This document shows, piece by piece, positions 19,217 through 28,596 of a stretch of 64,000 bases of DNA. How positions within the stretch are numbered: the first letter of the stretch is position 1; the number at the start of each line of letters is the position of its first letter. This DNA is from Pseudomonas tensinigenes. GTDB taxonomy: Bacteria; Pseudomonadota; Gammaproteobacteria; Pseudomonadales; Pseudomonadaceae. Made by a program: the position numbers and the translations under genes. The notes beneath the pieces are model-generated. The model was not told the DNA's origin, did no database searches, and saw nothing but the letters and a program-made list of their open reading frames with translations. The stretch is taken from contig NZ_CP077089.1 in the NCBI RefSeq assembly GCF_014268445.2, positions 548,501 to 612,500 on the forward strand. The letters are read 5' to 3'.

Positions 19217-20095
19217 ATGAGCCGTATCGTTACCGTTGCCGCCACTCAGATGGCCTGTTCGTGGGATCTGCAAGCCAACCTCGAAATCGCTGAAAGGCTG
19301 GTGCGTGAAGCCGCCGCCAAAGGCGCACAGATCATCCTGATTCAGGAGCTGTTCGAGGCGCCGTACTTCTGTCAGAAGCCAAACCCGGACTATCTGCAAC
19401 TGGCGACGACGGTGGAAGAAAACGTCGCGATCAAACATTTCCAGAAAATCGCCAAAGAGCTGCAAGTGGTGCTGCCAATCAGCTTCTACGAACTGGCCGG
19501 CCGTGCACGTTTCAACAGCATCGCGATCATCGATGCTGACGGCAGCAACCTCGGGATTTATCGTAAAAGCCACATCCCGGACGGCCCGGGTTATCACGAG
19601 AAGTATTACTTCAACCCGGGCGACACCGGTTTCAAAGTGTGGAACACCCGCTACGCGAAGATCGGCGTGGGCATCTGCTGGGATCAGTGGTTCCCGGAAG
19701 CCGCGCGCAGCATGGCCCTGCAAGGCGCGGAAATTCTGTTTTACCCAACCGCAATCGGCAGCGAGCCGCACGACAAGACCATCTCCTCGCGCGACCACTG
19801 GCAGCGCGTGCAACAGGGCCATGCCGGCGCCAACCTGATGCCGCTGATTGCCAGCAACCGCATCGGCAACGAAGAACAGGACGGCTACGACATCACGTTC
19901 TACGGTTCTTCGTTCATCGCCAACCAGTTCGGCGAAAAAGTGCAGGAGCTGAATAAAACCGAAGAAGGTATTCTTGTGCACACTTTCAACCTCGACGAGC
20001 TCGAACACATTCGCAGCGCGTGGGGTTCATTCCGTGACCGCCGTCCGAACCTGTACGGCGCGTTGAAAACCCTCGACGGTTCCCTGGAGTCCTGA
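19217..20095 (+). CDS. aguB: N-carbamoylputrescine amidase AguB
   Basis: Hydrolyses N-carbamoylputrescine to putrescine, CO2 and ammonia, the second step of agmatine catabolism. It is a nitrilase-superfamily enzyme of 292 residues. The Glu-Lys-Cys triad is visible: [11 protein letters not shown] (Glu near 43), [12 protein letters not shown] (Lys near 121) and [16 protein letters not shown] (Cys near 158). A GGAG ribosome site precedes the ATG. Only 5 bp separate its stop from the aguA start, so the two genes are one operon. It was assigned by these motifs and by the aguA neighbour. Confidence 0.95.
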   Translation: MSRIVTVAATQMACSWDLQANLEIAERLVREAAAKGAQIILIQELFEAPYFCQKPNPDYLQLATTVEENVAIKHFQKIAKELQVVLPISFYELAGRARFNSIAIIDADGSNLGIYRKSHIPDGPGYHEKYYFNPGDTGFKVWNTRYAKIGVGICWDQWFPEAARSMALQGAEILFYPTAIGSEPHDKTISSRDHWQRVQQGHAGANLMPLIASNRIGNEEQDGYDITFYGSSFIANQFGEKVQELNKTEEGILVHTFNLDELEHIRSAWGSFRDRRPNLYGALKTLDGSLES

Positions 20096-20100
20096 TCCCG

Positions 20101-21207
20101 ATGACCACCTTGAAAAGTACCCCGCGCGCCGACGGCTTTCACATGCCGGCCGAGTGGGCGCCGCAAACGCAGACCTGGATGATCTGGCCCGAGCGCCCGG
20201 ACAACTGGCGTCTGGGCGGCAAACCGGCGCAAGCCGCACACGCAGCGGTGGCCAAGGCCATTGCGCGTTTTGAACCGGTAACCGTGGCCGTGTCCGCCGG
20301 CCAATATGAAAACGCCCGTGCACGCCTCGACGTGCCGAATATCCGCGTGGTCGAGATGTCCAGCGATGACGCCTGGGTACGCGACAGCGGCCCGACTTTC
20401 GTCATCAACAACAGCGGCGAAGTGCGCGGTGTGAACTGGGACTTCAACGCCTGGGGCGGTTTCGACGGCGGTCTATATTCGCCGTGGAATCGCGACTCGC
20501 AGGTCGGCGGCAAGATCCTTGAGATCGAACGCAGCCCGCGTTATCGCACCGAAGGTTTTGTGCTCGAAGGTGGTTCGATCCACGTCGACGGCGAAGGCAC
20601 ACTGATCACCACCGAAGAATGCCTGCTCAACCGCAATCGCAACCCGCACCTGGGTCGCGAAGAAATCGAAGCGGTGCTCAGCGCCAATCTGGCTGTGGAT
20701 AAAATCATCTGGCTGCCGGACGGTCTGTTCAACGACGAAACCGACGGCCATGTGGACAACTTCTGCTGCTACGTGCGTCCGGGCGAAGTGCTGCTGGCGT
20801 GGACCGACGATCCGCAGGATCCGAACTACCCGCGCTGCCAGGCGGCGATGAAAGTCCTGCAAAGCAGCACCGACGCCAAGGGTCGCCCGTTCACGGTGCA
20901 CAAAATGCCGATTCCGGGGCCGCTCTACGCGACTGAAGAAGAGTGCGCCGGTGTCGATCCGGTGGACGGCACGCAAGAACGCAATCCGTCCGTGCGCCTG
21001 GCCGGTTCCTACGTGAACTTCCTGATCGTCAACGGCGGCATCATCGCGCCGAGCTTCGACGATCCAATGGATGCCCCGGCGAAAGAGATTCTGCAGAAGC
21101 TGTTCCCGCAGCACGAAGTGGTGATGGTGCCGGGCCGTGAACTGTTACTGGGTGGCGGGAATATCCACTGCCTTACCCAACAGCAACCCGCGCCGCACAA
21201 AGAGTGA
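20101..21207 (+). CDS. aguA: Agmatine deiminase AguA
   Basis: Converts agmatine to N-carbamoylputrescine and ammonia. It belongs to the guanidino-group-modifying superfamily and has 368 residues. Signatures are [11 protein letters not shown] near 24, [12 protein letters not shown] near 90 (substrate Asp), [13 protein letters not shown] near 215 (catalytic His) and the C-terminal nucleophile in [16 protein letters not shown] (Cys near 357). It is translated just after aguB and followed by a strong terminator, so the aguBA unit ends here. Together the pair feeds arginine-derived agmatine into putrescine catabolism. Confidence 0.95.
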   Translation: MTTLKSTPRADGFHMPAEWAPQTQTWMIWPERPDNWRLGGKPAQAAHAAVAKAIARFEPVTVAVSAGQYENARARLDVPNIRVVEMSSDDAWVRDSGPTFVINNSGEVRGVNWDFNAWGGFDGGLYSPWNRDSQVGGKILEIERSPRYRTEGFVLEGGSIHVDGEGTLITTEECLLNRNRNPHLGREEIEAVLSANLAVDKIIWLPDGLFNDETDGHVDNFCCYVRPGEVLLAWTDDPQDPNYPRCQAAMKVLQSSTDAKGRPFTVHKMPIPGPLYATEEECAGVDPVDGTQERNPSVRLAGSYVNFLIVNGGIIAPSFDDPMDAPAKEILQKLFPQHEVVMVPGRELLLGGGNIHCLTQQQPAPHKE

Positions 21208-21275
21208 GTTGAGTCGTAACAGCTTGAGTTGATTAACAAATCGGCCGAGCAATGATTAGCTCGCTATGCATGCAC

Positions 21276-21314
21276 AGAAGCCCGCAGCCCGGTTGGACTG
21301 CGGGCTTCTTTGTA
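21276..21314 (+). terminator. Intrinsic terminator after aguA
   Basis: A 12-bp stem AGAAGCCCGCAG / CTGCGGGCTTCT with a 10-nt loop is followed by a short T-rich run, 70 bp after the aguA stop. Confidence 0.85.
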
Positions 21315-21453
21315 TCCGCTTGTCGACAACAGCGAAACATTGGCATAGCTCTTGTATTCATCACCCGTGCACTAGGGAGGGGGGAGAACTTCAACAGTTC
21401 TGTCATAAACCTTGGATAACGTAGCCGCTCATGAACGGGGAGAGAGCGCTGAA

Positions 21454-21666
21454 ATGAACGCCGAAGTGAACGTAGTCAGCGAGCGGACGTTGCATCCCAT
21501 GGCCGTTAACGGCGAATCGCTCCAGATTGTCGCGCACTGGTTGAAGTCCAATGGAACGCGTCAGATCAGGCAACCTGATCCGCGCCGGATGATGATCGAG
21601 CGTTACCCCGCTGACCTGTTCAGCGAGGCCGAACTGGATGCGTTGTGGGCTGTGATGGAAGGATAA
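21454..21666 (+). CDS. Small conserved-looking protein of unknown function
   Basis: 70-residue soluble protein, unrecognised. The chosen ATG at 21454 follows a GGGGAGAG ribosome site at about 12 bp, which is better supported than the non-ATG frame start at 21412. The sequence contains LQIVAHWLKSNGTRQIRQPD and ends SEAELDALWAVMEG, a compact alpha-helical pattern with no membrane segment or metal motif. It is flanked by its own terminator, which argues for a real transcript. It could be a small regulatory or stress protein; no function is proposed. Confidence 0.65.
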   Translation: MNAEVNVVSERTLHPMAVNGESLQIVAHWLKSNGTRQIRQPDPRRMMIERYPADLFSEAELDALWAVMEG

Positions 21667-21687
21667 GAACAACAACAGGGATTGGTC

Positions 21688-21718
21688 AAAGCGCTGCCGG
21701 GATGGCGGCGCTTTTTTT
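21688..21718 (+). terminator. Intrinsic terminator
   Basis: A stem AAAGCG(C)TGCC / GGCGGCGCTTT is followed by a T7 run, just after the 70-residue ORF. Confidence 0.8.
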
Positions 21719-21749
21719 ATGCACGATTATTTTGTACGCACCCATTCAA

Positions 21750-21839
21750 TGTGGGAGCGAGCCTGCTCGCGAATGCGGTGGATCAGTTAACAACGATGTC
21801 GACTGACCCGACGCTTTCGCGATCAGGCTCGCTCCCACA
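21750..21839. repeat. REPIN-like doublet, class B (90 bp)
   Basis: Class B ends TGTGGGAGCGAGCC lie at both borders; the right arm carries a variant (GCGATCAGGC). It is located between the small ORF and the convergent TonB receptor gene. Confidence 0.92.
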
Positions 21840-21854
21840 GGGATTTGTGTGAAA

Positions 21855-23960
21855 TCAGAAACTGTAGGTGCCAGTCATCACCACGCTGCGCGGCGCACCC
21901 GGCTGGATTTGATACTGGCTGGTCGCCGACGCGTAATATTCGCGATCGGTGATGTTGTTCAGCGCCGCGCGCAAATCCCAATCCTTGAAGCGGTAGCCGA
22001 GCAGTGCATCCCAGCGGCCATAACCCGGCAACACGGTGGTGTTGGCGTTGTCGGCATAACGCTGGCCAACCAGAGTCAGACCGGTTTCGCCGTACCAGCC
22101 CATTTCCGGTTTCCAGGTCAGGAACAGGCTGCCGTTGTGCTTGGCGACGTTGTTGATGCGTTTGCCTTCCAGGCCGTTGTTGTCCTTCTCGATCTTCGCG
22201 TCCTGCATACCAACGCCACCGCGCATGTACCAGTTGCCGACGATGTTACCGGTGGCGGTCAACTCGATCCCGCGCGAACGTTGCAGGCCGGACATCACGG
22301 TCAGCGTCGGGTCATTCGGATCGCTGGTGCGGCGGTTGTAGAGCTCCAGGTCATAGATCGCCAGCGTGGTGCTCAAGCGGTCATCAAACCAGTCGCTCTT
22401 CACGCCGATCTCTTTCTGCTTGGTCAGTTCGGGGCTGAGGTCGTTGGTGTTGCCGGCCGCGCCTGGGGTGATGCCGATCAAGCCGCCGCCCACTGGTGAA
22501 AATGTTTTCGACCACGAAGCGTAGAACGAATGGTTCTGCAACGGCGTCCAGACCAGGCCCACACGTGGGCTGGTGCTGTGGCTGTCGCGATCTTCAGAAA
22601 TGTTCCGCAGCTTGTTGGTCGACTCGATATCGAAGGTGTCGTAACGCAAACCACCCAGCAGTTGCCATTGATCGTTCAGGCGCAACTGATCCTGCACGTA
22701 CACCGCGCGGCTTTCGACTTCGGTGTGGCTGCTGCTGGAGACTTGCATGCTGCCGGTGTGGCGCAGATCGCGATTCGGGCTGTAGAGGTCGAGCGACGGC
22801 ACGGGCTGCGCGCCCGGGGTTCTGCCAGTGGCGGCGTTGTACAACTTTGGATCGCGGCGCTGGCTGCCGATCTCGATGCCAGTGAGCAGCCGATGCTCAA
22901 GACCAAAGGTATCGAATCCGCCCTCGAGTTCAACGTTGTTATAAACGTTGCGGGTGGTCAGATCCTGCTGCCAGTGCTGGCGCGTGACCTTGTTGGTCGC
23001 CGGCGTGTAACCGGTGAGGTAGGTGTTGTCGAAATCACTGTCGAGCTTGAACACGCCGAGGGTCTGGCGCAGTTGCCAGTTGTCGTTGATCTCGTAGGTG
23101 AGTTTCGAGCGCAGCGATTGCGACTTGTCATCGATGAAGTCGTGATCGTTGCCATAGGTCGTGTCACGTCCGACATCGGCCGGGCGCCCGTTGACGCCGG
23201 GGATGCCGCGATCCGGGGTGCGGTTGTAACGGCTGTATTCGTATTGCACCAGCCAGTTCAGGTCCGGCGTCAGTTGCCAGCTCATCGACGGTGCGAACAG
23301 TTGGCGGTTGCCACTGACGCCGTCGCGGAAGCTGTTTTCATCCATGTTGCCCATGTTCAGGCGCAGGCTGATGTTTTCGCTCGGGTCGGTGCTGAGGTCG
23401 GCGTAAAGGCTGCGCAAATCTTCGCTGCCAGCCTGGGCTTCAATGGTCGAGCGACGGCCGAATTCCGGCATCTTGCTCACGCGGTTGACGATCCCGCCCT
23501 GACTGCCGCGGCCATACAGCACGGCGGCCGGGCCTTTGAGCACTTCGACGCGTTCGATGTTGTGCAGGTCGCGCTTGTATTGGCTGTCGTCGCGGATACC
23601 GTCCAGATAGAAGTCGTTGCTGGCGTCGAAGCCGCGGATGCGCAGGCTGTCGAAGCGAGTATCGGCGCTGCTGCTGACGTTGGGCATGCCGCTCAAGGCG
23701 TCGCCGATGTCATTGGTGCCGTAGTTGGCGACGTTTGAGGTCTTGATCGAATCGATCGCCTGCGGCACATAGCGCACGGGTGTCGAGGTGCGGGTCGCGG
23801 TGCTGCTGAGCTTCACGCGCGGGTCATCGGCTTGCGCTTCGGCACTGATCGCGGTGGCGGGTAATTCGGTCGCCGAATAGGCAAAACCACTGGACAGAAA
23901 AGCAGAAAGCCCAAGGGTGACGGGCGTAAGACGGAACGGGGCAGGCATTGAACAGCGCAT
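21855..23960 (-). CDS. TonB-dependent siderophore receptor
   Basis: Outer-membrane transporter for a ferric siderophore, 701 residues. A signal peptide (about residues 1-30, ending FAYSATE) is followed by a plug domain (about 55-165: VPQAIDSI..., LRIRGFDASNDFYLDGIRDD, ERVEVLKGPAAVLYGRGSQGG) and a 22-strand barrel ending in aromatic Phe (MTGTYSF). There is no N-terminal signalling domain, so no trans-envelope regulation is expected. The organisation resembles catecholate receptors of the Fiu type, but the ligand is unproven. Start codons at 23960 and 23948 are both possible; neither has a clear ribosome site. A Fur-like box lies 33-51 bp upstream. Confidence 0.9.
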   Translation of the reverse strand: MRCSMPAPFRLTPVTLGLSAFLSSGFAYSATELPATAISAEAQADDPRVKLSSTATRTSTPVRYVPQAIDSIKTSNVANYGTNDIGDALSGMPNVSSSADTRFDSLRIRGFDASNDFYLDGIRDDSQYKRDLHNIERVEVLKGPAAVLYGRGSQGGIVNRVSKMPEFGRRSTIEAQAGSEDLRSLYADLSTDPSENISLRLNMGNMDENSFRDGVSGNRQLFAPSMSWQLTPDLNWLVQYEYSRYNRTPDRGIPGVNGRPADVGRDTTYGNDHDFIDDKSQSLRSKLTYEINDNWQLRQTLGVFKLDSDFDNTYLTGYTPATNKVTRQHWQQDLTTRNVYNNVELEGGFDTFGLEHRLLTGIEIGSQRRDPKLYNAATGRTPGAQPVPSLDLYSPNRDLRHTGSMQVSSSSHTEVESRAVYVQDQLRLNDQWQLLGGLRYDTFDIESTNKLRNISEDRDSHSTSPRVGLVWTPLQNHSFYASWSKTFSPVGGGLIGITPGAAGNTNDLSPELTKQKEIGVKSDWFDDRLSTTLAIYDLELYNRRTSDPNDPTLTVMSGLQRSRGIELTATGNIVGNWYMRGGVGMQDAKIEKDNNGLEGKRINNVAKHNGSLFLTWKPEMGWYGETGLTLVGQRYADNANTTVLPGYGRWDALLGYRFKDWDLRAALNNITDREYYASATSQYQIQPGAPRSVVMTGTYSF

Positions 23961-23992
23961 CCGAAAGGGTAGAAGAATTCGATCGCGCGAAT

Positions 23993-24011
23993 GGTAATGC
24001 TTTGCATTTAC
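23993..24011 (-). promoter_or_regulatory. Fur-box-like palindrome upstream of the TonB receptor gene
   Basis: The 19-mer GGTAATGCTTTGCATTTAC matches the Fur consensus GATAATGATAATCATTATC at 12 of 19 positions, with both half-sites (TAATG / CATT) intact. Its place 33 bp before the receptor start suits iron-repressed transcription. Confidence 0.6.
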
Positions 24012-24194
24012 TTCCGTTAATTATTCCTTATAAGTTCCCTTGTCTGATTGTTTCAATTTGTGTCCTGTTCGACACAGTCTGACCGGTCGGCCAATTCGAC
24101 CGATTCGTGAAACAGACTGAAAGCCATTCCAGCGTTTTTCCGCATGAGTGCGGGGACTAACCTGCCGCCATCGATTTTTTGCCGGAGTTTTCCC

Positions 24195-24863
24195 ATGATT
24201 CTTCATTACGTCTACGACCCGCTGTGTGGCTGGTGTTATGGCGCCAAGCCGCTGGTTGAAGCCGCGCAACAGGTGCTGCCAGTGATTGCCCATGCCGGGG
24301 GCATGATGAGTGGCGCCAACCGCCAGCCGGTTTCCTCGCAACTGCGCAATTACGTCATGCCCCACGACCGACGCATTGCCGAGTACACCGGCCAGCCTTT
24401 CGGCGAAGCGTATTTCGACGGATTGCTGCGCGATCACTCGGCCGTGTTCGATTCGACGCCGCCGATTGCTGCGGTCATGGCGGCCGAAGCCATCGACGGA
24501 GGCGGCCTGCGCATGTTGGGGCGGTTGCAGACCGCGCACTATGTGGAAGGGCGACGCATTGCCGATTCAGCCGTGCTGTTGGAATTGGCCATGCAGATGG
24601 GCTATGCGCAGGAAGATTTCCACATTGCGTTTGAGTCCGTTGATAGCGAAGGGCATATAAAAGCCAGTCGCCAGTTTTTGGCTCAATTGGGCGGTCAGGG
24701 TTTTCCTACGATTGCTCTGGAGCAGAATGGCACGTTCCAGTTGATCGACATCAGCCCTTGGCTGGGCAAGCCGCAGGCATTTGCCGATTGGTTGCAACAG
24801 GCAATCGTCCTCGATGAAACCGGTAAAACTTCTGCATTTTGTTCTATCGATGGTTGCGCCTGA
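24195..24863 (+). CDS. DsbA-family thioredoxin-fold oxidoreductase
   Basis: Thiol-disulphide oxidoreductase-like protein of 222 residues with the redox motif CGWC at residues 10-13 (DPLCGWCYGAKPL). It has the inserted helical domain of the DsbA/FrnE class and the cis-Pro loop near residue 175 (GGQGFPTIALEQ). No signal peptide precedes the motif from the ATG at 24195, so it is probably cytoplasmic and not a periplasmic DsbA. The frame is open further upstream to 24144, but the ATG follows a GGAG-like site and fits the family. It stands alone; its substrate is unknown. Confidence 0.85.
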   Translation: MILHYVYDPLCGWCYGAKPLVEAAQQVLPVIAHAGGMMSGANRQPVSSQLRNYVMPHDRRIAEYTGQPFGEAYFDGLLRDHSAVFDSTPPIAAVMAAEAIDGGGLRMLGRLQTAHYVEGRRIADSAVLLELAMQMGYAQEDFHIAFESVDSEGHIKASRQFLAQLGGQGFPTIALEQNGTFQLIDISPWLGKPQAFADWLQQAIVLDETGKTSAFCSIDGCA

Positions 24864-24965
24864 TACGCGCTGGATTCACTGGCTGTTTGCATTTCCCAGC
24901 AAGGAGTCAGCGCAAAATTTACGTTTCTTAGACGATTTTTACCTATTTAAAGACGATTCTTGAAA

Positions 24966-24995
24966 TTGACACATTGTTGAGGGCGCGGCTACGAT
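24966..24995 (+). promoter_or_regulatory. Sigma-70-type promoter upstream of the OprD-family gene
   Basis: TTGACA (24966-24971) and TACGAT (24990-24995) are separated by 18 bp. The expected start near 25002 gives a leader of about 160 nt before the OprD start codon, and an intrinsic terminator lies inside that leader. Confidence 0.6.
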
Positions 24996-25001
24996 TCGGC
25001 C

Positions 25002-25077
25002 CAACGCCTGTGGCCAACCGCCATGACTCAAAACAAGGAGCAGGCCCGCCATCACTTTATCGTGGGCGGGCCTTTTT
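25002..25077 (+). ncRNA. Short promoter-to-terminator unit: OprD leader attenuator or small RNA
   Basis: The predicted transcript start (about 25002) is followed by a complete terminator: AGGCCCGCC (25042-25050) pairs perfectly with GGCGGGCCT (25065-25073), then T5. Transcription would stop after about 76 nt, 84 bp before the OprD-family start codon. Either a free small RNA is made or read-through into the porin gene is controlled. The preceding gene ends 100 bp before the promoter, so the hairpin is not simply its terminator, although that role cannot be excluded. Confidence 0.55.
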
Positions 25078-25160
25078 GTTTCGGGGTGAATAAAAGAGTG
25101 CAAAAGCGCCGTTTCCGCCGTTCGACACAGCGCGTTTCAACCCGTAATAAGGAAAACAAA

Positions 25161-26447
25161 ATGTTGAACAAGCGAATCAGTCTGATCGCACTGGGGATGT
25201 TGAGTGCCACTCAGGCCATGGCTAACGACCAGGCCGAGTCCAAGGGTTTTGTTGAAGACAGCAGCCTCAAAGTGCTGCTGCGCAATGCCTACATCAATCG
25301 TGATTACAAAAACGGTAACGACGACAAGGCCGAGTGGGGCCAAGCGGCCATCGGTACGTTCTCGTCCGGCTTCACCCAGGGCACCGTGGGTGTCGGTGTC
25401 GACGCTTTCGGTCTGTACGCACTGCGTCTGGACGGTGGCAAGGGCCGCAGCGGCGCCGGTGGTATCGATTTTTTCAAGCAGGAAAATGACGGTCGCGCGA
25501 ACCATGACATAGCCAAGGGCGGTGCCGCGGTGAAGTTCCGCTTCTCCAACACCGTGTTGACCTACGGCGACCAGATGCCGGCCCTGCCGGTGCTGAGCTA
25601 CGACAATGTGCGTCTGCTGCCGGAAAGCTACACCGGTACCCTGATCACTTCCAAAGAGATCAAAGGCCTGGAACTGAACGCCGGTCGTTTCACCGCCGAA
25701 TCGCGCAAGAGCGACGAAGGTCGTGACAGCGGTGGTCTGAAGTCGATCAACGTGTTGGGCGGTAGCTACCAGTTCACCGAGAACTTCAAAGGTGCGTTGT
25801 ACGCTTCCGACGTCGAAGACGTATTGAAGAAACAATACGTGAACGCCAACTACGTGTTGCCGTTCAACAAGGATCAGTCGCTGACCCTGGACTTCAACGG
25901 TTACCGCACCAAGCTGGACAACTCCTATGTCCGCGAAAACGGTGTTACCGGCGACGACAACAAGATCTGGAGCCTGGCCGCAACCTTCGCTACCGGCCCG
26001 CACTCGTTCACCGTGGCGCACCAGCGTTCCACCGGCGACAGCAACCTGGGTTACGCCTACGGCGGTTACCAGAAAGATCAAGGTCGTGTCGGTGATGGTG
26101 GTAACTCCATCTACCTGGCCAACTCCTACTGGTCGGACTTCAACGCTGAAGACGAGCGCAGCTGGCAGTTGGGCTACGGCCTCGACTTCAGCGCATTCGG
26201 CGTACCGGGCCTGAGCTACAACTTCGCTTACGTGCGTGGCGACAACATCACCACTTCCACCAGCGAAGGCGGCACCGAGCGCGAGATCTTCAACCAGTTC
26301 AAATACGTCGTGCAGTCTGGCCCGGCCAAAGACCTGAGCGTGAAACTGCGCAGCTCGATCCTGCGTGTTTCGCAGAAATCCAGCGAGTACAACGTCAGCG
26401 GTAACGAACTGCGCGTATTCGTGGACTACCCGATCAACATCTTCTGA
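25161..26447 (+). CDS. OprD-family outer membrane porin
   Basis: Substrate-specific 18-stranded outer-membrane channel for amino acids or carboxylates. It has 428 residues with a signal peptide ending AMANDQ (about 22 residues), typical OprD features (ESKGFVEDSSLKVLLRNAYINRD at the start of the mature protein, DGGKGRSGAGG, YDNVRLLPESYTGT near 155) and the terminal aromatic residue of outer-membrane barrels (DYPINIF). The ATG at 25161 is 10 bp from an AAGGA site; the longer frame upstream runs through the terminator hairpin and is rejected. The substrate is unknown; neighbours suggest an amino acid or amine. Confidence 0.92.
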   Translation: MLNKRISLIALGMLSATQAMANDQAESKGFVEDSSLKVLLRNAYINRDYKNGNDDKAEWGQAAIGTFSSGFTQGTVGVGVDAFGLYALRLDGGKGRSGAGGIDFFKQENDGRANHDIAKGGAAVKFRFSNTVLTYGDQMPALPVLSYDNVRLLPESYTGTLITSKEIKGLELNAGRFTAESRKSDEGRDSGGLKSINVLGGSYQFTENFKGALYASDVEDVLKKQYVNANYVLPFNKDQSLTLDFNGYRTKLDNSYVRENGVTGDDNKIWSLAATFATGPHSFTVAHQRSTGDSNLGYAYGGYQKDQGRVGDGGNSIYLANSYWSDFNAEDERSWQLGYGLDFSAFGVPGLSYNFAYVRGDNITTSTSEGGTEREIFNQFKYVVQSGPAKDLSVKLRSSILRVSQKSSEYNVSGNELRVFVDYPINIF

Positions 26448-26475
26448 TGCCTGATCAAGTGTAAGAAACATGAGA

Positions 26476-26505
26476 AAAACCCCGACTGGTTCGGGGTTTT
26501 TTTTC
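26476..26505 (+). terminator. Intrinsic terminator after the OprD-family gene
   Basis: The stem AAAACCCCGA / TCGGGGTTTT is followed by a run of eight T residues, 30 bp after the stop codon. Confidence 0.93.
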
Positions 26506-26679
26506 GACGGTTTTTCGATGGAAACCGGAAAAAACCGGTGTTTTTGTCATGTAAAAGTTGTTTTCAGGTGACTGCAAACGTCGTTTCAAACAGGGCTTTA
26601 AATGCCTGAAATTCTTTCTCATGGACGCAAATTCTGCACCTAATAGATTAGGCCGCTCAACGCAGCGGAGAATTTGGTA

Positions 26680-27426
26680 ATGATCGTTTTGAACAGAGAA
26701 GTGGGCGAATCGCTACGGCGCGACAAATATGTCAACGTCCAGGGTGGTGACTTCAATCTCTACGGTCATTTTGCCGACTTCGTCAGACTGACCAAAAGTT
26801 GGGAAAACATGGAGCCTGACAGTTACTACGGTCAGGCCGAAGCCGGCATGCGTTACCGTCGTTACAGCGACTTTGAGTACAACCCGAAAACCCGCGAGCT
26901 CAAGCAACTCGAGCATCGCGCCTACGTGCAGTCGAAAGAGAACAACGCCTATGTTGGCGGCCTGGTACGACACTTTCAGGACTTCTCCGATGAAGTAATT
27001 ACTTCACCGGTGATGCGCAGCCTGATCGACACCGATTTCGAAGTGTACAAAAGCGTACTGCCGGAAGAGCTGCACGATGAAATCTGGCAGTGCCAGATCC
27101 ATCAGATCCGCATCGAAATCAAACCCGGCAAGCAACTGGAAATCACCCCCGAAGGCATTCACTGCGACGGCTATCCGTTCAGCGGTGTGCACTTCTGGGG
27201 CCGCAATAATGTCGAGGGCGCGGAGAGTCGTTTGTACGACATCCACGAGCATCAACTGGCGTCGACCACTTACCAGGAAATTCTCGACACCACCTACTTC
27301 CTCGATCGCGACATGCGCCACTACGTGACCCCGGCCCGCAACACGCACACCCATGCGATGGCGTACCGGCAGATTCTGGCGATCTCCTTCTCGCGGCCCG
27401 GGACCGCTTTCGACATTGTTCGCTAA
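26680..27426 (+). CDS. 2OG-Fe(II) dioxygenase family protein (PF10014-like), putative free amino acid hydroxylase
   Basis: Cytoplasmic non-haem iron, 2-oxoglutarate-dependent oxygenase of 248 residues from the ATG at 26680. The iron-binding facial triad is visible as H161-C-D163 (GIHCDGYPFSG) and a distal His in the NTHTHAM segment (223 or 225), with R230 (AYRQILAISF) placed to bind 2-oxoglutarate. The fold matches the family that includes L-isoleucine dioxygenase (IDO) of Bacillus and BsmA-type proteins, which hydroxylate free amino acids. The gene begins a tight cluster with an acetyltransferase and AzlCD exporter genes, so a hydroxylated amino acid product that is modified and exported is inferred. 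The amino acid used is unknown. Confidence 0.85.
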   Translation: MIVLNREVGESLRRDKYVNVQGGDFNLYGHFADFVRLTKSWENMEPDSYYGQAEAGMRYRRYSDFEYNPKTRELKQLEHRAYVQSKENNAYVGGLVRHFQDFSDEVITSPVMRSLIDTDFEVYKSVLPEELHDEIWQCQIHQIRIEIKPGKQLEITPEGIHCDGYPFSGVHFWGRNNVEGAESRLYDIHEHQLASTTYQEILDTTYFLDRDMRHYVTPARNTHTHAMAYRQILAISFSRPGTAFDIVR

Positions 27427-27883
27427 TCAGATCACCCCAATCGACGGCGTCGAGTGCTCGACGCCGGTGGTGCTGCGACGCGCCACGGCCAAGGATGCGC
27501 AGCGCATGGAGCGCTTTTTCCGCCAGTTCGACGAAGTGTCCTTCTGCGAGTGGCAGGACGCCAAGTGCCTGCGCGGCGTGCTGATCCAGAAAACCACCAC
27601 GGCCTATCTCGCCTTCGACGTCGCTGGAGAAATTGTCGGCGCGGTGCTGGGCGGCATGCTCGGCAGTCGCGGCACCATCAATCATCTGGCGGTCAGCCCG
27701 CGCTATCGCAGCCAGGGCGTCGGTCAACGCCTGGTTGAAGCGGCGTCGTCCGATATGAAACGGGTCGGCGTGTTACGGATGTTTCTGTTCGTCGACGATG
27801 CTAACCTCGCGGGCAAGCGATTCTGGACTGCCCAGGGTTTTTGCGAACCCCACGGCGAGCGGACATTTGAGAGGGATCTATGA
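27416..27883 (+). CDS. GNAT-family N-acetyltransferase
   Basis: Predicted acetyl-CoA-dependent N-acetyltransferase of about 155 residues. The acetyl-CoA-binding motif A is clear: INHLAVSPRYRSQGVGQRLVEAA near residue 90, with the RSQGVG pyrophosphate loop. There is no good ATG near the start; TTG at 27416 overlaps the dioxygenase stop by 11 bp and gives the expected N-terminal strand (TPVVLRRATAKDAQRM). The start is therefore uncertain. Its stop overlaps the azlC start by 4 bp. Context suggests acetylation of an amino acid, perhaps the product of the dioxygenase. Confidence 0.8.
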   Translation: MFANQITPIDGVECSTPVVLRRATAKDAQRMERFFRQFDEVSFCEWQDAKCLRGVLIQKTTTAYLAFDVAGEIVGAVLGGMLGSRGTINHLAVSPRYRSQGVGQRLVEAASSDMKRVGVLRMFLFVDDANLAGKRFWTAQGFCEPHGERTFERDL

Positions 27884-28596
27884 ATGAAACGTCCGGCAGT
27901 GCGCCGCTGATGGCTGCCCATCAGCCGTCGCGCACGTTTGCCGAAGCCAGCCCGGTCGTCGCTGGCTACTTCACGGTGTCATTCGTGTTCGGGCTGATGG
28001 CCGTCAACGCCGGGTTGCCGATGTGGCTGCCAGTGGCGATGTGTTTGTTCGTATATGCCGGCGCTTCGCAATTCGCCGCGCTGGCGCTGATCTCTAGCGG
28101 CGCCTCGCTGACCACCATCGTGCTGACTACGTTCCTGATCAATGCGCGGCACATGCTGATGTCGGTGTACATGGCCAAGGCCCTGCGGGCGCTGGGGCTC
28201 AGCCGCATGGAACGCTGGGCTTATGCCGGTGGCCTGACCGATGAATCCTTCGCGTTCCACAGCGTTAAACTCGGCACGGGTGCGCCGGTCAACGTGCGTT
28301 ACCTGATCGGCTTCAACCTGTTCTGCCACACCTCTTGGGTGCTCGGCGGTTTGCTTGGCGCGGTCTGCGCACAGTACGCGGCGCACCTGATCAAATACCA
28401 GCTCGACTATGCCCTGACGGCGATGATGCTCTACGTGCTGGTGTCGCTGTGCAACACGCGCAACAAGCTCATCGCGGCCGCTGCTGCGGTGATTTGCATG
28501 GGCGCACTGAGCCTGGTCGGCAGCTCGCCGTTCAACGTTTTCATCGCCACGTTTGTGGGCTGCGGAGTGGGTGTATGCCTGACCAAACGTTCCTGA
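27880..28596 (+). CDS. azlC: Branched-chain amino acid exporter large subunit AzlC
   Basis: Integral membrane permease of the LIV-E (BrnFE/AzlCD) family, 238 residues. It has the family signature FVYAGASQFAALALI near residue 58, NARHMLMSVYMAKAL near 87, and about seven hydrophobic segments. It partners the small AzlD subunit whose gene overlaps by 22 bp. BrnFE of Corynebacterium exports Ile, Leu, Val and Met. In this cluster the cargo is more likely a modified amino acid made by the upstream enzymes, but that is inference. Confidence 0.93.
   Translation: MNETSGSAPLMAAHQPSRTFAEASPVVAGYFTVSFVFGLMAVNAGLPMWLPVAMCLFVYAGASQFAALALISSGASLTTIVLTTFLINARHMLMSVYMAKALRALGLSRMERWAYAGGLTDESFAFHSVKLGTGAPVNVRYLIGFNLFCHTSWVLGGLLGAVCAQYAAHLIKYQLDYALTAMMLYVLVSLCNTRNKLIAAAAAVICMGALSLVGSSPFNVFIATFVGCGVGVCLTKRS

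Noticed and set aside
20694..20702. DnaA box within aguA
   Set aside because: A single TGTGGATAA inside a coding region is explained by codon use; only the cluster near 33 kb was kept.
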